Assembly (NCBI RefSeq): GCF_003545885.1
Contig: NZ_QHCT01000001.1
Location: 868,001 to 932,000, forward strand
Direction: 5' to 3'
Length of the DNA: 64,000 nucleotides
DNA from: Leptospira stimsonii
GTDB taxonomy: Bacteria; Spirochaetota; Leptospiria; Leptospirales; Leptospiraceae
The notes under the pieces were generated by a model that saw nothing but the letters and a program-made list of their open reading frames with translations, had not been told where the DNA came from and did not search any database. The position numbers and the translations under genes were made by a program. Below are positions 1 through 11,406 of this stretch, piece after piece; the first letter of the stretch is position 1, and every line of letters begins with the position of its first letter.

Positions 1-221
1 TTTTTGAGAGGATTGCTTAAAATCCAGTTCTGGCCGAATTCTATGATGCACGGGACGTCTTTCAAAGAGAGTTCCTTGTTTTCTAAAGCGTCTAAGAATT
101 CGTCATTGTATCCTCCTTCGATTAATTCCGGCTCCCAAGTCCCCCAGTAAGAGCTTTCCATTTTCATCCAATCCAAAGAATCCAATCGATCCGCCGCCCA
201 GGTCTTCAAAATAAATTCCAT
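1..221 (-). CDS. hypothetical protein, 3' end beyond window
   Basis: A minus-strand reading frame begins with an ATG at 221-219 and stays open for 73 codons to the left edge, so the C-terminus is missing. The visible part starts MEFILKTWAADRLDSLDW and is rich in acidic and aromatic residues; no signal peptide or membrane segment is present. I do not recognise the family. The 270 bases between this start and the decayed gene at 492 are AT-rich and hold nothing I can name; they probably contain this gene's promoter. Confidence 0.5.
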   Translation of the reverse strand, partial: MEFILKTWAADRLDSLDWMKMESSYWGTWEPELIEGGYNDEFLDALENKELSLKDVPCIIEFGQNWILSNPLK

Positions 222-491
222 TGTGTACCTTCGCGACTTTGATGAAACTTTTCAGACACTTTTCTTCCGAGTCGAAGTTTTTAGTCTATGTTGTTCCGGT
301 CGTTCCCGTTTTTCCGACGGTTACCGTATAAGAGAGCAGGAAGTTTCCAAGTTCCAGAATTTATTGGATGTCCCTTCTTGAAAAAAAATTCTCGTTTAAT
401 ATATAAAATATCTCTTTTGATGTAAGTACATTAAAAATAATGAATATAATATTCTTGTTTTAACTTCAAAAATATTTTTAATCATTTCCAC

Positions 492-1471
492 TTATTTAAT
501 CAATTTAGGATTGTACAATTGGAAGAATTCAATTGCTTCCTGGTCTGCCAGTGGCTTTGCATTCACATCGTTGGCATCGAACTGATCATTGACGACCTTT
601 GCTTGATCGAAGCTGTGGTGCGTGTTCGGATATACTGAGATCGCAATCGAATTGTTGGTTCCAACGCTCGCACCTAACGTTTGTGCTCGGGTGACTCTGT
701 CGTCGCAATAACCGCCCGTATAAAGGGGTCGAGTCCGGCCGCGAGAATCTTTAAGTGAGTATAGGGAAGATACGTGCTTGTTGCAATTCCTCCGAAAGCG
801 CCGTTGAGTCCGCAACCCGGATAAAAGGAAATCACCGCCTTGAATGGTCTTGGATATTTTTGACGATACGGAAGAGTTGAATCGGTATCCACCGTCGAGA
901 GGACGCTACTTCCTCCGTGCGACCAGCCAAGTAAAACAATTCTTTCATTTAAGATGATCGAAGATCTTCTCACGTAATCTAACGCGGCGTATGCGTCCGT
1001 TGGTCGATCTGTAACCTCCGAAGTTCCTACTCCCGGGCCGTTTCCACATTGATTTTGCTCCGGGTTTCTCGGAGTAAAGCTATCGAGAAGTAAAGTGGCA
1101 TATCCTAGATTTTTTCCACGACCGGCCCATTCGGTAAAGAGGGATGCGACGCCTTTGGTCGCGTCATTATAAGAGTAGGCTCCGCCACATCCATGCATCA
1201 TGACGATGAGCGGGAATCAACCCAACCCACTCGGTTTCGAAAAGTATCCAGTAATGATAATATTTTGCGTAGAGTTGAATATTTGAACTTTATAATTTGT
1301 AAGTTCGTTTTCCTGATCGATCGGAACCGGTCCCGAGAGTAGATTTTGAAACTCACTCGCTTGGACTGCGCCGAGAAGGAAAAAAATAGGGATTTGATCC
1401 TTTGGCTGTTTGCAGTTCGGATAAAAAAGAATAGCGAACGTCAAAGCTAAAACGATTTGTAGGAACTTCAT
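492..1471 (-). pseudogene. decayed dienelactone hydrolase-like lipoprotein
   Basis: Three minus-strand pieces join into one protein of about 326 residues. The first (1471-1217) starts MKFLQIVLALTFAILFYPNC, a signal peptide with a lipobox-like cysteine. It ends at an in-frame TGA (1219-1217). The same frame continues directly after that stop as FPLIVMMHGCGG, the oxyanion region of an alpha/beta hydrolase, then GWSHGGS, the nucleophile elbow. Near 725-730 the frame is lost at a C4 run; one extra C would restore it into the next frame, which carries YTGGYCDD and the catalytic-histidine segment NTHHSFD before ending at 492. These features fit the dienelactone hydrolase family. Two independent lesions suggest real decay, although sequencing error at the C run cannot be excluded. 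In the intact state it would be a secreted, lipid-anchored esterase. Confidence 0.75.
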
Positions 1472-1751
1472 GCGAAGTATAACAAAAGTGTTTTTGGTTC
1501 TTTCAGTTTTTTAGGAGTTAATTTTTCTTGGATTATAGATGGATAAAATTGACATATAATCCCGGATAGATCTGCAAAAAAGTGAATATTTTGCACTATG
1601 ACTTTGATTCGGCCCTCGTCTTTTTTAGGAACTTGGAAGAATTTTTGATTTTGAGACTTTTGCTATTTTATCTTTTGAGATATCGATACTATGGAATTTT
1701 ATTCTATCTTGTTTGATTTGTTTCTAAGATTTGAGTTCTTCTTCTTTCGAA

Positions 1752-2195
1752 TTACAGATTCTTCTTTAATGCAATCGATACGCCCCTTTGCATCGCAAGT
1801 GCGATTCGATTGGAAATAAATGTATTCAGAGCCGTATAAGCATCGTTTTCCAAACCGAGCGCCTCTTTTGCCTTTGCAAGAATTTGAATCGGTTCTTGAA
1901 TTGAAAATCTTTCGTCTTCTGCCGATTCTAAGAAGTTCTCCTGTTCAATCGATTCTTCTTTTACAAAGGTAAATTTGTTGAGATATTCTTGAGAAAGCCT
2001 TTCTTCGTATTCTTTCCAGGGCAGAGAAGTCAATTCTTCTAAAAATGGTTTGAGCTCTTGAAATTGAAAGGCTAGGTTTTTTAATTCTTCTACCTTTGTT
2101 TCGATCTCATTTTCGAGGGGATGATTCGGATAGAAATTTGATTTTTTTGCCGATAGGGAATCTTGAAATTCGTTCTTGCTAATATTTTCTGACAA
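1752..2195 (-). CDS. hypothetical protein, uncertain start
   Basis: A 147-residue hydrophilic protein with many Glu, Lys and Leu residues, probably mostly helical; no signal peptide or membrane segment. I do not recognise it. The assigned start is a TTG at 2195, without a clear Shine-Dalgarno sequence. The frame stays open upstream for about 25 further codons, reading GIKRIVVEDHAKNKTIKSR just before the TTG, back to a TGA with no ATG in between. Neighbouring frames just upstream also look protein-like. The gene may therefore have lost its 5' end or carry frameshifts. Isolated between a pseudogene and a non-coding stretch, it may itself be a relic. Confidence 0.45.
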   Translation of the reverse strand: MSENISKNEFQDSLSAKKSNFYPNHPLENEIETKVEELKNLAFQFQELKPFLEELTSLPWKEYEERLSQEYLNKFTFVKEESIEQENFLESAEDERFSIQEPIQILAKAKEALGLENDAYTALNTFISNRIALAMQRGVSIALKKNL

Positions 2196-2939
2196 AGCCT
2201 GTACTCGCGATTTGATGGTTTTGTTTTTAGCATGATCTTCGACAACGATTCTCTTGATCCCTCAAGATGATATCCTTGCGGAACGGAGATAGAGGCGACC
2301 AATCGAGTTCATCTATGGTTTGCTCGTGTTACCAGGTTCTTAAGACCCTCAGCGAATATCAATTGGATATTCATTTTAGACACGGATTGTTAAGCGACAT
2401 CAGAAAATGACAAAAAATGTCGCAATAATTGTCTTTTTCATATTTACGTTAAAAGGAAGTCAGTTTCGGTTTATCTGAAATCGAAAGCGGTGTTCTTTAT
2501 CGTAAGAACCCGTAGAATAAAATTTTTAGAATTTCTGGATTATTAACTATGTATTTTAGAAAGGAAAAAGATTAGGAACTGGTTTAAGACCGGAAGGAAA
2601 AATTGTGAGAGTTCCAACCTGGATCCAAAGAATTCCGGTTCTAAAGCAATTTATACGTTCGTTTCGTAGGTAGCAATGGAGCGGTTCCCGCGGTGAACGA
2701 CTTTTGGATAAGCTCTAATTCGATTTGATTCACGTAGATCAAAGAAATAGAATTGTATTTCTAAATTGCAGAAAGATGAAACCAAAAAACTAGAAAAAAT
2801 TCGCGAGCTCCAACTAGAATTTTCGGTTTCCTCTTTTCATGCAGATTTACTTTAGGACCGGAAAAATCACCTTCGAATATTTTGTATTTTGAAAATGAAT
2901 TTTTGCAAATATTGCGATTAGATTCCTCCCTATAGTACG
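2196..2939. other. gene-poor stretch
   Basis: No convincing gene on either strand. The left 150 bases hold protein-like fragments in several minus-strand frames that may be the lost 5' end of the 1752-2195 gene. A short plus-strand piece near 2655-2730 (VGSNGAVPAVNDFWISSN) reads like coding sequence but has stops immediately upstream. A weak inverted repeat GCGACAT/ATGTCGC lies near 2393-2428. The region looks like decayed DNA. Confidence 0.4.
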
Positions 2940-3365
2940 TTAATTGCGATTTTTTTCTATTGGTTTTAAAGATAAGCAAAATCCTATCATGACGATATAG
3001 ACTACCATTATGATCGGACTAAACCACCAGGCAAACCATTCGAAGTAGGATCCATCTGCAGTATAGATATAATAGATATGACCAGGAATGCTTGCCGTAA
3101 CGTAGACTGTGATATACCAGTAGCCAATCTTACGCCTTATCTTATCTGTAAATCCGTAAGTTTGAAAGAAGGCCTTATATTCCCAAATGAGAGCAAAGGC
3201 TGAATAGAGCATCACGGCAAAGAGTGCTATATCTACAATAGGAGTCATAACTTGTCCAGGGTCAGCTTTGCCATCACGAATATAGTGAGCGAAGTTTATT
3301 AGGTGAAGAACGAAACCCATTGTAAATAAAATCGGTAAGGATTTTTCGGCGTGGAACTTTAGCAT
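2940..3365 (-). CDS. small integral membrane protein
   Basis: A 141-residue protein starting MLKFHAEKSLPILFTMGF. It has four hydrophobic stretches that should span the inner membrane (approximately residues 10-27, 42-62, 83-103 and 113-134), joined by short charged loops and ending in a basic tail, KPIEKNRN. Aromatic residues are abundant (WYITVYV, YFEWFAWWF). I do not recognise the family, and no catalytic motif is visible. It stands alone, with AT-rich non-coding DNA on both sides, and is presumably transcribed by itself. Confidence 0.6.
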   Translation of the reverse strand: MLKFHAEKSLPILFTMGFVLHLINFAHYIRDGKADPGQVMTPIVDIALFAVMLYSAFALIWEYKAFFQTYGFTDKIRRKIGYWYITVYVTASIPGHIYYIYTADGSYFEWFAWWFSPIIMVVYIVMIGFCLSLKPIEKNRN

Positions 3366-3732
3366 TTTCTAAACCTCTTTTTTCTTAAGTCAATTGTGGA
3401 ATTTTTATACAGCAAAATAAGAATTTTATTTGTAAAAGGGAGTGATTTGTTTATGGAAACTAAAATACATTAACTCACTGCATGGAGAAAAAGATTTTAA
3501 ATCTGAATTAATACGATTCATAGATTTAAAATCGATCTATACGTATGAAATCCAAACTCTAAATATCAAGCTGATTTTGACAAAATGCTAATACTCTTTT
3601 CAAAAAAGAATTCGAATCGTCCGGAAACCATAGTAAGTTGAACTCACCGCTAATTGCCGAAAAGATTCATTTTTCTTCTTCAATGAGTTTGAAATGAAGA
3701 AACAGAGGTTGAAGATCAGGCAGGCACTAAAA
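3366..3732. other. AT-rich intergenic region
   Basis: About 370 bases upstream of the small membrane protein and downstream of pntB. No open frame with coding character was found on either strand. It should hold the promoter of the membrane protein at its left side and ends at the pntB terminator. Confidence 0.5.
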
Positions 3733-3734
3733 TA

Positions 3735-3764
3735 AAAAAGCCGGACTTTTTACAGCCCGGCTTT
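3735..3764 (-). terminator. rho-independent terminator of the pnt genes
   Basis: A perfect 8-bp stem, AAAGCCGG (3757-3764 on the complement) with CCGGCTTT (3737-3744), closes a 12-base loop and is followed on the minus strand by a T-run. It lies about 28 bases beyond the pntB stop codon. Confidence 0.85.
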
Positions 3765-3791
3765 GAGTTTTCTTAGAAAGAAGGAAACCGA

Positions 3792-5482
<1,691 letters not shown>

Positions 5483-5546
5483 ATAACTTTTCCTAATCAG
5501 AGATTCCTTCCCAAAGAGCATGGAAAGGCCGGGTAAACCGATGGGA

Positions 5547-6266
<720 letters not shown>

Positions 6267-6280
6267 GACTCGCCTCTTTT

Positions 6281-6661
6281 TCAGTGAGAATTTTTCGGAC
6301 CTTCGTAGATGCACGCGCTCGTACAAGTTTCGTTGAGAGTAATTTTATACAAAAGAGGAAGGAGCGGTTTGAGATGATTCCAGAGCCAGATAGAAATATT
6401 TTCCGAAGTCGGATTCTCCAGGCCTGGAACGTCGTTGAGATAATAATGATCGAGATGATTTTCGATGAGAGGTTTTACGATCTTACTAACTTCCGCATAA
6501 TCGATCAACCAACCGGTATGAGGATCGATTTTACCTTTGAGATGAAGTTTAAAACGAAAGCTATGACCGTGAAGTCGTTTGCATTTATGGCCGTCGGGTA
6601 CGTTGGGAAGAAGATGAGCGGCGTCGAAGCGGAATTCTTTAGTGAGTTCGATTTCTTCCAT
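6281..6661 (-). CDS. queD: 6-carboxy-5,6,7,8-tetrahydropterin synthase
   Basis: A 126-residue QueD, the second enzyme of the queuosine pathway, making 6-carboxytetrahydropterin from dihydroneopterin triphosphate. The zinc ligands are the histidine of FDAAHLLP and the two in LHGHSF. The catalytic cysteine is in the family pattern CKRLHGH, and the C-terminal glutamate is in YEGP. It is immediately followed by queC with overlapping signals, so the two are translationally coupled. The other pathway genes (queE, queF, tgt) are not in the window. Confidence 0.94.
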   Translation of the reverse strand: MEEIELTKEFRFDAAHLLPNVPDGHKCKRLHGHSFRFKLHLKGKIDPHTGWLIDYAEVSKIVKPLIENHLDHYYLNDVPGLENPTSENISIWLWNHLKPLLPLLYKITLNETCTSACIYEGPKNSH

Positions 6662-6745
6662 GAGGTCCTGCCCGAGTTGAAGAATACGTTCGGAAGATCT
6701 AAGAGTTTACGGGATCAGGAGAAGAATGCTTTGAAAAAGCCGGTC

Positions 6746-6892
<147 letters not shown>

Positions 6893-6968
6893 ATCGACCA
6901 AAAAACTGGAAACCGAGTCTCTGTCAAGTAACTCCAATAGGAATCGCTTCGGAGAAGAAATTTCTGGA

Positions 6969-7186
6969 GGAGTTCCTACGTTTTCGAAGCGTCGTCTGCT
7001 TCTGGAATCGGACAAAGGCTACTTCCGTGATTCCAATGTTTCCGGAGTTCCGACTATCTTCAGGGCGGAGGGACATTCGGACTCAGGTCGCCGTTGGGCG
7101 GATGAAGAAAAAGAATCCCATCCACCTTTTTGAATGATTTTTCCGAAGCGGATCCGAGCTCTTCTGGAAAACATAGGAGTTCCTAC
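6969..7186. repeat. cluster of GGAGTTCC(T/G)AC short repeats
   Basis: Three copies of an 11-base unit lie in the same orientation: GGAGTTCCTAC at 6969-6979, GGAGTTCCGAC at 7044-7054 and GGAGTTCCTAC at 7176-7186. The third overlaps the very end of the ligase-like gene. The same unit recurs in a second intergenic cluster at 25128-25345. The copies lie mainly in poorly conserved DNA between minus-strand genes. No transposase is associated. Confidence 0.6.
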
Positions 7187-8700
7187 ATTTTTATGTCCCG
7201 CAAGTTCAAAAGCGAATCCAAAGAATCAAGGAGTTCTTCTGAAGAAACCTTTCTGCGGATCTTCACCTCTTCCAAAAGGAACCCGATCTTATGTCTCTTA
7301 GATGGAAGAATGTTTTGAAACGAAAGTTCTGCTTTCCAAATTGTATGAACTCCCCGGATCGGCCCTTTTTTCTCGATCGTATTCTCCTTAAAGAAAGAAT
7401 CGATTTCCAAAAACAAAGAATGTTTTGAATCGATCGAGATTCTCGCGAGGGTTTGGAAAACATCTCCTCCGTTTTTGGACGGAACTCCGAAACTCAATTC
7501 CCAAAAAGTGGAGCCCTCGTTGTTCATCCCCTTTCTTCCATAAAGCAAAACGGCTCTTATGGTTTGTTCAGGGGTTTTGAATTCTAAGAATTCATTTTCC
7601 TCGGGACGAAAAAGATAAACGTTTCGATATTCTTTCAAAAAACGTTTTTGAAATTCTCGGGAATCCAGCGCTTCCGAAACGATTTCCCATTCCATTGCAC
7701 GAATCGACGGAAGATCGGAGACAAAAATCGAATCCAGGATTTTTCTTCTTTCTTTTATTGATTTAAGAGTAAGATCCTCGCCTTGGTATTTCAAAATATC
7801 ATAATATACGAATGTGTCTTCTCCTCTTTGATTTTTTTCCAACCATCCGAGGATATGTGCGTTCTCTTTCACACTGGAGAATTCTCGGAACAGAGAAGGG
7901 CATTCGTTTTCATAAACAAAACCGTTTTTTTTCCAGAGAAACAAACCGGAAGAATGAAGAATGGCTTGGGCAGAAATTCCATTCGGAAAAAGCAAAAAAT
8001 GCGTTCCCTTCGAGATTTGATTTTTCAAAAAAAGAGACGGAGAATGCCATTTTTTTGGTAAAGAAGGATCGATCCTTTTTGAAATAGAAACTTCATCGAG
8101 TCTCTCGAACTTCCGATTCGGAAACCAAGAAGAAAGAATTTGGAGAATCGAAATCGTTTTCCAATTTATTTTTGAATCTCTGAATTTTTCAAAAAGAATT
8201 CCGGTTTCTAAATCAAAAAGGTCGGCAACGATCTCGATCAAAAGAGTCTCGTGAATTTTAATATTTTGTTTTCCGAGAAGAAGTTTGTGAATGAATATTT
8301 TTTCCGCGATCGGAAACGTTTTCCAAATCGAAAACAAGACTTCTCGAGCATTCTCTTTCAAATTGATAAGTTGATTCGCCTTTTCTAAGATAGCACTGAT
8401 TTGGATTTCGATAATCGGGGACGGATTTCCTGTCAAAAGGGAAATTGCTTCCGATAGATCTCCAACTTCTTCGATCGAGGATCGAATCATCCATAACGGT
8501 TGATCCAAATATTCCGAAACCAAGACCTCCAATTCCTTTTCTTCCAGAATCGCCCTTTCCTTTTTTCCGGATAAAAAGGAAAGGGTGTTGTTCAATTCCT
8601 CGAGCGGGCAACGGGAAAGAAAGGACGTGATCAGATATCGTTTTTGGGAAGAATCGGATTCTTCTTTGGTTTCCTGGATCAATTTTGAAAAAGACAACAC
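7183..8700 (-). CDS. ATP-dependent DNA ligase-like protein, probably inactive
   Basis: A 505-residue protein with the layout of the bacterial LigB-type ATP-dependent DNA ligases. An N-terminal helical domain contains TLSFLSGKKER (cf. the YFLSGRK-type signature). The nucleotidyltransferase core has a motif III-like YYDILKYQGEDL with KERRKIL (299-321). The C-terminal OB region has AVLLYGRKG, FFKENTIEKKGPIRGV and SKRHKIGF. The residues that make a ligase active are missing. Where KxDGxR should stand (about 237-245) the sequence reads LFPNGISAQ, with no lysine or aspartate, and the motif IV glutamate and lysine are replaced by YRNVYLFRP. I therefore infer a pseudoenzyme with a structural or DNA-binding role. 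The start is GTG at 8700. Its usual partner exonuclease is encoded 4.3 kb away. Confidence 0.75.
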   Translation of the reverse strand: MLSFSKLIQETKEESDSSQKRYLITSFLSRCPLEELNNTLSFLSGKKERAILEEKELEVLVSEYLDQPLWMIRSSIEEVGDLSEAISLLTGNPSPIIEIQISAILEKANQLINLKENAREVLFSIWKTFPIAEKIFIHKLLLGKQNIKIHETLLIEIVADLFDLETGILFEKFRDSKINWKTISILQILSSWFPNRKFERLDEVSISKRIDPSLPKKWHSPSLFLKNQISKGTHFLLFPNGISAQAILHSSGLFLWKKNGFVYENECPSLFREFSSVKENAHILGWLEKNQRGEDTFVYYDILKYQGEDLTLKSIKERRKILDSIFVSDLPSIRAMEWEIVSEALDSREFQKRFLKEYRNVYLFRPEENEFLEFKTPEQTIRAVLLYGRKGMNNEGSTFWELSFGVPSKNGGDVFQTLARISIDSKHSLFLEIDSFFKENTIEKKGPIRGVHTIWKAELSFQNILPSKRHKIGFLLEEVKIRRKVSSEELLDSLDSLLNLRDIKM

Positions 8701-8871
8701 TGGATTGATTTCTTGATTCCTTCCTTTTTTTATTCACGTTACCAGAGAAGTCATTCTTTTTTGATTTGAAACGAATCAGAAAAATGAAAACCGATCAAAA
8801 CTTTTCTTGCTCAAAGAATCCGATTTTATAAAAGTTAACTCCCTTTTAAAAAAATAAATATTCGGTAGTGT

Positions 8872-11394
8872 ATGAGAAACTTTAGCACAAATTTTTTAAA
8901 CTTTTGGAATCGTATTCCTCTTTGGATACGTCGTTCTTTCTTGTCCGTTCTTGCAATTCTACTTTTTGCAAAGATCGGATTCTCCCTTTTATTATTCTTA
9001 AAATCTCCACGCATGAACGGAGAATTGAAAGTTTCCGGAATTACGAAACCGGTTTCGGTCATTCGAGATTCTTACGGAGTTCCGCACATTCGCTCGGAGG
9101 ATTCTCATTCCGCTTATTTTGCGTTAGGTTATGTAACGGCGAGCGATCGATTATTTCAGATGGAAATTCTAAGGAGGGCCGGTAAGGGAGAATTATCGGA
9201 AGTCTTGGGAGCCGATTTGGTTCCAACGGATACGTTCTTGCGACAAATGCTTTTGCGAAGAACCGCAGAGAAAATGCTCCAAGAAAGTTCCAAAGGAAAT
9301 CCTCAGGCTTGGAAGGAGTTGGATTCTTTTTTGGAGGGGATCAATTTCTTTTTAAGAAACGAATCTCTTCCCGTTGAATTTACAGTCCTAGGATACAAAC
9401 CGAAGCCATTCGATCGTTTGGATGTGTTGAGCGCGCTTTCACTTTTGTCTTTTTCCTTTTCTGAGGCTCTTCGTTTGGATCCGCTCTATTCCGTCTTAGA
9501 AAACAAACTTCCGAATCGAAACGTATCGGAATTGTTTCCGAGACACGACAAGGAAGATCCGTTCTCCATCTTAGACGATCAACCAGCTTACGCTGAAAAG
9601 GCGATAACCCGAGGTAAATCGAACACACTCACAAACATCGCTTCCGTTTCTTCTTTAAAAAAAGATTCCGATGATCTTTCGGAAGTTTCCAAAACATTTC
9701 AGAAAGTGGATTCGATTCTCAGAGATCTTCCGCATTTTACGGGGAGTAATTCTTGGGTGATCGGACCTTCCCGATCCGCGACCGGCGGCGCAATTTTAGC
9801 GAACGATCCTCATATCGGATTTAGCAATCCGGGAACCTGGTACGAAGTTCATATGAAGGTGGGAGAACACGAAACCTACGGATATCATTTCCCGATTCTT
9901 CCTTTTCCTTTAATCGCGCATAACGCGAAAAAAGCGTGGGCATTAACGATGCTTGAAAACGACGATATGGATTTTTATCAGGAAACTCTTCATCCCTCAC
10001 AACCGAACGTTGTCAAAGAAAAAGGAAACTGGGTTCCGTTACAAGTTCTCAAGGAAAAAATTCCCGTAAAAGGGGAAGAGGCGAGAGAGATCGAGATCCA
10101 AGTGACTTCTCATGGTCCGATCGTTTCCAAACCGATCGAAGGCTATCGTGGTCCCGTGATTTCCGTCCATTGGATTTTCCATCACTTGTCTATTCCTATG
10201 TTGGAGACGGTTTATAACCTTGGCCGTTGTTCTTCCATGGAGGAATGTTCTTTGATCGCGCCCACTCTTCCCGCTCCGGGTTTGAACGTTTCTTACGCGG
10301 ATGCGAAAGGAAATATCGCTTGGTGGGCCGTGGGAAGATTTCCAATCCGAGGTAAAAAAAGCAATCCTCGGAAATTTTTGGACGGCGCTTCGGGAGAAGA
10401 CGATTGGAGGGGTTATCTTCCTTCCAATCAAAATCCGAAACTGATCAATCCTCCCGAAGGAATTATTCTTACCGCGAATCATCTTCCGGCCTACGAGCTG
10501 AAAGGTTTCGGAAAACCGGAAGGTTATTGGCAAGAATCGGATCGTGGAAGAAGAATCTACGAACTCCTTTCAGAGAGGCAACGATGGTCCGTGGACGATG
10601 TCAAAAAAGTTCAAACGGACGTCCTTGCTTTTTCCGCGAGAAGTATCGTTCCTTTGATTGCGGGTGAATTAGAAAAGGACAAAGAATGGAACGGAGTTTT
10701 TAGAGAGGCATTGGATATCTATAAGTCGTTTAACGGAGAACATACGTTAGACTCCGCCGGTGCGACCGTCTTTCAAACTCTCAACCAATTCGTGATGATC
10801 AATCTTTTATCCGATGAATTGGATGCGAGGGAACTCGCGATCTACGGGCTTAAAGCGGAACACTGGTCGGCGTATAAAGCTATTCTTTCCGATTCCAATT
10901 CCACCTTCTGGGACGATCTCTCCACACCGGAAATTTTAGAAACAAGAAGAGATATTTTGATTCGCGCTTTCGAACAAACGGTTCGTTATCTTTCGCAAAA
11001 ACACGGAGGTTCCGCGACTTCTTGGAAATGGGGAAAAGCACATAAGATTACGTTTGAACATCCGCTTGGAAAGGTTCCGGTCCTCGGTCTGATTTTTAAC
11101 CAAGGTCCGTTCTCGATCAATTCCGGAGAGGCCATCGTCAACGTAATGGGACCCCAGGATATCAATCCGGTAATAACGCCGAAAGTAGGTCCGTCCAAAA
11201 GAAGAATCATCGATCTGATCCATCCGGAAAATTCCTGGTCGGTTTTACCAACCGGAAATTCCGGAAATCAAGGTTCTCCGTTTTATGGAGATCAGATCGA
11301 ACTGTATATCAAAGGAGAACATCGATCGATTCGTTTTACACAATCACAGATCGAACAGGATTCTAAACATATATTAAAATTCATTCCCGAGTAG
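8872..11394 (+). CDS. penicillin acylase family hydrolase
   Basis: An 840-residue Ntn-hydrolase precursor of the penicillin acylase/acyl-homoserine-lactone acylase family, enzymes that cleave amide-linked acyl groups. Residues about 21-44 form a membrane anchor or uncleaved signal. The alpha part has VIRDSYGVPHIRSEDSHSA (family signature of the N-terminal chain). Autocleavage would occur before Ser292 in GSNSWVIG, freeing the nucleophile. Downstream come GGAILANDPHIG and LTANHLPAY, which fits the oxyanion-forming Asn segment of the beta chain. The length is usual for the family. It is divergent from the ligase-like gene and ends 12 bases before a convergent gene. The substrate cannot be told from sequence; an N-acyl amino acid, peptide or signal lactone are all possible. 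Confidence 0.88.
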   Translation: MRNFSTNFLNFWNRIPLWIRRSFLSVLAILLFAKIGFSLLLFLKSPRMNGELKVSGITKPVSVIRDSYGVPHIRSEDSHSAYFALGYVTASDRLFQMEILRRAGKGELSEVLGADLVPTDTFLRQMLLRRTAEKMLQESSKGNPQAWKELDSFLEGINFFLRNESLPVEFTVLGYKPKPFDRLDVLSALSLLSFSFSEALRLDPLYSVLENKLPNRNVSELFPRHDKEDPFSILDDQPAYAEKAITRGKSNTLTNIASVSSLKKDSDDLSEVSKTFQKVDSILRDLPHFTGSNSWVIGPSRSATGGAILANDPHIGFSNPGTWYEVHMKVGEHETYGYHFPILPFPLIAHNAKKAWALTMLENDDMDFYQETLHPSQPNVVKEKGNWVPLQVLKEKIPVKGEEAREIEIQVTSHGPIVSKPIEGYRGPVISVHWIFHHLSIPMLETVYNLGRCSSMEECSLIAPTLPAPGLNVSYADAKGNIAWWAVGRFPIRGKKSNPRKFLDGASGEDDWRGYLPSNQNPKLINPPEGIILTANHLPAYELKGFGKPEGYWQESDRGRRIYELLSERQRWSVDDVKKVQTDVLAFSARSIVPLIAGELEKDKEWNGVFREALDIYKSFNGEHTLDSAGATVFQTLNQFVMINLLSDELDARELAIYGLKAEHWSAYKAILSDSNSTFWDDLSTPEILETRRDILIRAFEQTVRYLSQKHGGSATSWKWGKAHKITFEHPLGKVPVLGLIFNQGPFSINSGEAIVNVMGPQDINPVITPKVGPSKRRIIDLIHPENSWSVLPTGNSGNQGSPFYGDQIELYIKGEHRSIRFTQSQIEQDSKHILKFIPE

Positions 11395-11406
11395 AATTCT
11401 ATTTTT

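Noticed and set aside
2761..2979. Minus-strand frame of 72 codons
   Set aside because: Overlaps the 3' end of a better membrane-protein gene, AT-rich with no family features.
6662..6745. preQ1 riboswitch upstream of queD
   Set aside because: No recognisable preQ1 hairpin and A-rich tail was found in the 84-base gap.
8258..8737. 159-codon minus-strand frame beside the ligase-like gene
   Set aside because: Overlaps the ligase-like frame, which has the family signatures.
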